A DNA stretch of 7,815 nucleotides from an uncultured Acidimicrobiia bacterium. Its GTDB lineage: Bacteria; Actinomycetota; Acidimicrobiia; IMCC26256; CALEDW01. The stretch spans positions 1 through 7,815 of the forward strand of contig CALEDW010000320.1 in the NCBI GenBank assembly GCA_937949585.1, read 5' to 3'. Of the stretch, positions 5,816 to 7,815 are shown piece after piece. Each line of letters opens with the position of its first letter. Position 1 is the stretch's first letter. The position numbers were made by a program, and so were the translations under genes. Below the pieces are notes generated by a model. That model ran no database searches and was not told where the DNA came from. It worked only from the letters and a program-made list of their open reading frames with translations.

Positions 5816-7815
5816 GCCGCCCCGGGGCCGGGGCCCCCGAGGTGGCCCGGCGCTTCGCGCGTGCCGCGGCGGTGGGTGGGGTCGTGGCCGTCGCCGGGTT
5901 CCTGTGGCTCGCCGCGGCGGGCACCGGTGACCTGGGGCGGGCCAGCGGCATCTCCGGGCTCTACGAGCTGCAGGCCCGTTCGCTGCTGGAGGGCCGCTGG
6001 GACGTGCCGGCCGAGGCGGCGTGGATCGAGGGGATCCGCATCGACGGCCGCACCTACCTCTACTACGGGCCTTGGCCGGCGATCCTGCGCCTACCGGTGG
6101 TGGCACTCACCGACCGCCTCGACGGCCACCTCACCCAGGCCTCGTGCGCGCTGGCATTCGCACTGCTGCTCACCGCCGCGGCGCGCCTGGCCTGGCAGGC
6201 CCGCTGCGTCGTGCGCCCGGGCGCGCCCTGGGGCCGGCGGGAGGGGCCGGCGGTGGCGGCCACGGTCGCCGCGGCGGGCCTGGCCACCCCGGCGGTGTTC
6301 GCGGCGTCGGTGCCGATCGTGGACCACGAGGCCGAGCTGTGGGGTGCGGCGTGGGCGCTGGCCGCCTACGACGCCAGCGTGGCCGTCGCCCGGCGCCCGT
6401 CGCCCGTGCGGTTGGGCTGGGCCGCCGCGGCGGCGGCCGCGGCGCTCTTCAGCCGCGCCGCGGTGGGCTACGGGCCGCTCGTGGGGCTCGGGCTGCTCGC
6501 GGCGACCTTCGCCGGGCGGGGGCTGGCGGCGCTCGTCGGCCGGTCGCGACGAGCGCGGCCGCCCGCCTGGCGCTGGGCGGTCGCGCTCGGGTTGGCCGCA
6601 GTGTTGCCGGTGGTGGGGTACGCCGCGCTGAACACCCTGAAGTTCCGCTCCAAGTTCGGCCTGCCCCTCGACCGGCAGGTCTGGACCGAGGTGAGCCCGA
6701 GCCGGCGCGCCGCGTTGGCCGCCAACGACTGGAGCCTCTTCGGCCCGAAGTTCGTGCCGACGACCCTCGCCCACTACCTGCGCCCGGACGCGCTGTCGGT
6801 GTTCGGGCTGTACCCGTTCGTCGACTTCGGCCGGCGGACCTCGCCGGTGATCGGGGACGTGGTGTTCGACACCATCGACGTCGCCGCCAGCCTGCCCACC
6901 ACGATGCCGCTGTGGCTCCCGCTCGCCGCTCTCGGTGGGGCGGCGGTGTGCTGGCCGGCGCGCTGGGCGCCCCGCGACCCTCGGCGGCGCGACCTGTGGG
7001 TCTGGCGGCCGGTGCTCGCCGGCGGGGCCGTGGGAGTCGGCCCGGCGCTGGCGATCGCGTTCATCGCCCACCGATACCTCATCGACTTCGTGCCGCTCGT
7101 GCTGCCCGCCGGGCTGGTGGGCCTGGAACTGCTGCGCCGCCGGGCCGCCACCGGGGGGCGGGCGCGGCGCCGGGTGGTGACCGGCGCGCTCATCACCGCC
7201 GGGATCGTCGGGGTCTGGGTGAACCTCGGGCTCGGGGTCGTCTACCAGCGCGTCGACTTCCCCCTGCAGCCCGCCGACCGGCTCCGGCTCGTGGAGACCC
7301 AGGCCCTCCTCGGCCGCCTGCCCGTCCTGGACGGCCCCCCGGTCGACCGGGGCTGGGTGCCGCCCGCCGAAGCCGCCCCGCACCGCCTGTTCGCGGCCGG
7401 CCGGTGCGCGGCGCTGGCAGTGCGGGGGCGCACCGCTTGGTACACCCTCACCCGTTCGCGCGCCGCCGGGGAGACCCGCCTGGCCGTCGAGTTGCCCCGG
7501 CCGCTCCGCCCGGGCCGGCGCGTCCCGCTGCTGACCATCCGCAGCGGCGGCGGGCCCGACGTGGTGGTGGCCTGGCGGGCGCTCCGGGGCGGCGGGGTGC
7601 AGACCGAGGCGCGGATCGGCACCGACCCGTGGATCCCCGGCGGGGTCCTCGACGTCGCTCCCGGGCGGCACACCGTGGTCGTCGGGGCCGACACGCTCAC
7701 CGGGCAGTTGATCGTGGAGGTGGACGGCTGGACCACGGTGCAGGCGGACCGGTGGGTGCCGGCCCCGGAACGCCGTCTCGCCGGACGGGCCCGGGGGATC
7801 CCGGGGGTGGCGGCC
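5812..7815 (+). CDS. Large polytopic membrane protein, GT-C-like glycosyltransferase with C-terminal beta-rich domain (runs off right edge)
   Basis: An open frame of 668 codons with no stop before the window end. It starts at GTG 5812, whose GTGA overlaps the amidohydrolase stop; the run of G just upstream may be a weak ribosome site. About residues 18-37 form a first helix. A soluble loop carries the motif YLYYGPWPAILRLP (82-95), of the kind seen in uncharacterised actinobacterial membrane proteins with GT-C-like topology. Many hydrophobic helices follow, with an acidic loop VDHEAE (170-175) and HRYLIDFVPLVLP (420-432). The last clear membrane helix ends near residue 480. From about 500 on the protein is hydrophilic and strand-rich (LLTIRSGGG, VVVGAD, LIVEVDG), resembling a LamG-like jelly roll. 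A role in building a cell-surface glycan is inferred from fold and topology; no catalytic residue is proven. Confidence 0.8.
   Translation, partial: MSRPGAGAPEVARRFARAAAVGGVVAVAGFLWLAAAGTGDLGRASGISGLYELQARSLLEGRWDVPAEAAWIEGIRIDGRTYLYYGPWPAILRLPVVALTDRLDGHLTQASCALAFALLLTAAARLAWQARCVVRPGAPWGRREGPAVAATVAAAGLATPAVFAASVPIVDHEAELWGAAWALAAYDASVAVARRPSPVRLGWAAAAAAAALFSRAAVGYGPLVGLGLLAATFAGRGLAALVGRSRRARPPAWRWAVALGLAAVLPVVGYAALNTLKFRSKFGLPLDRQVWTEVSPSRRAALAANDWSLFGPKFVPTTLAHYLRPDALSVFGLYPFVDFGRRTSPVIGDVVFDTIDVAASLPTTMPLWLPLAALGGAAVCWPARWAPRDPRRRDLWVWRPVLAGGAVGVGPALAIAFIAHRYLIDFVPLVLPAGLVGLELLRRRAATGGRARRRVVTGALITAGIVGVWVNLGLGVVYQRVDFPLQPADRLRLVETQALLGRLPVLDGPPVDRGWVPPAEAAPHRLFAAGRCAALAVRGRTAWYTLTRSRAAGETRLAVELPRPLRPGRRVPLLTIRSGGGPDVVVAWRALRGGGVQTEARIGTDPWIPGGVLDVAPGRHTVVVGADTLTGQLIVEVDGWTTVQADRWVPAPERRLAGRARGIPGVAA

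Noticed and set aside
3392..6106. A 904-codon minus-strand open frame antisense to the amidohydrolase
   Set aside because: Only its last 243 codons (from 4123) are a real gene, the IolB-like protein. The rest is proline-, glycine- and arginine-rich with no family resemblance, and is stop-free because of the high GC content opposite a real gene.
6091..7671. A 526-codon minus-strand open frame
   Set aside because: It lies antisense to the membrane protein gene. Its product is low-complexity (His, Pro, Gly, Arg, Gln), as expected for a GC-rich shadow frame.

Overview
The window is a very GC-rich, densely coded stretch of bacterial chromosome. The strong G/C third-position bias, GTG starts, GTGA stop/start overlaps and an LLM-class (F420-type) oxidoreductase point to an actinobacterium. 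The class cannot be fixed from the sequence; an Acidimicrobiia- or Mycobacteriales-like lineage is a guess. No rRNA, tRNA, CRISPR array, insertion sequence or clear terminator was seen, and no gap without a gene exceeds about 25 bases.

The layout is two divergent transcription units that start only 21 bp apart near position 4130. The leftward (minus-strand) unit runs, in order of transcription: an IolB-like (5-deoxy-glucuronate isomerase family) cupin protein (4123-3392), a zinc-dependent medium-chain dehydrogenase (3378-2359), a small VOC/glyoxalase-fold protein (2354-1905), an LLM-class oxidoreductase (1908-925) and the start of a GT39/PMT-type membrane glycosyltransferase (928 to beyond the left edge). 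The genes are 13 nt apart, 4 nt apart, then overlap by 4 nt twice, so this is almost certainly one operon.

The rightward (plus-strand) unit holds an amidohydrolase of the D-aminoacylase / N-acyl-D-amino-acid deacylase type (4145-5815). It overlaps by 4 nt (GTGA) a large polytopic membrane protein that runs off the right edge (5812-7815+). That protein looks like a GT-C-type glycosyltransferase with a C-terminal beta-rich, possibly LamG-like, domain.

The short region between the units has three GTCAC/GTGAC half-sites, forming two nested inverted repeats over the IolB-like start codon, and a TANNNT-type -10 placed for leaderless transcription. Taken together, the four soluble enzymes of the left unit plus the amidohydrolase look like a catabolic set for a sugar, cyclitol or acyl-amino substrate. 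None of the other inositol-pathway genes is present. Each enzyme block is translationally coupled to a membrane glycosyltransferase-like gene at its outer end, which is unusual. The substrate and pathway are not identifiable from sequence alone.
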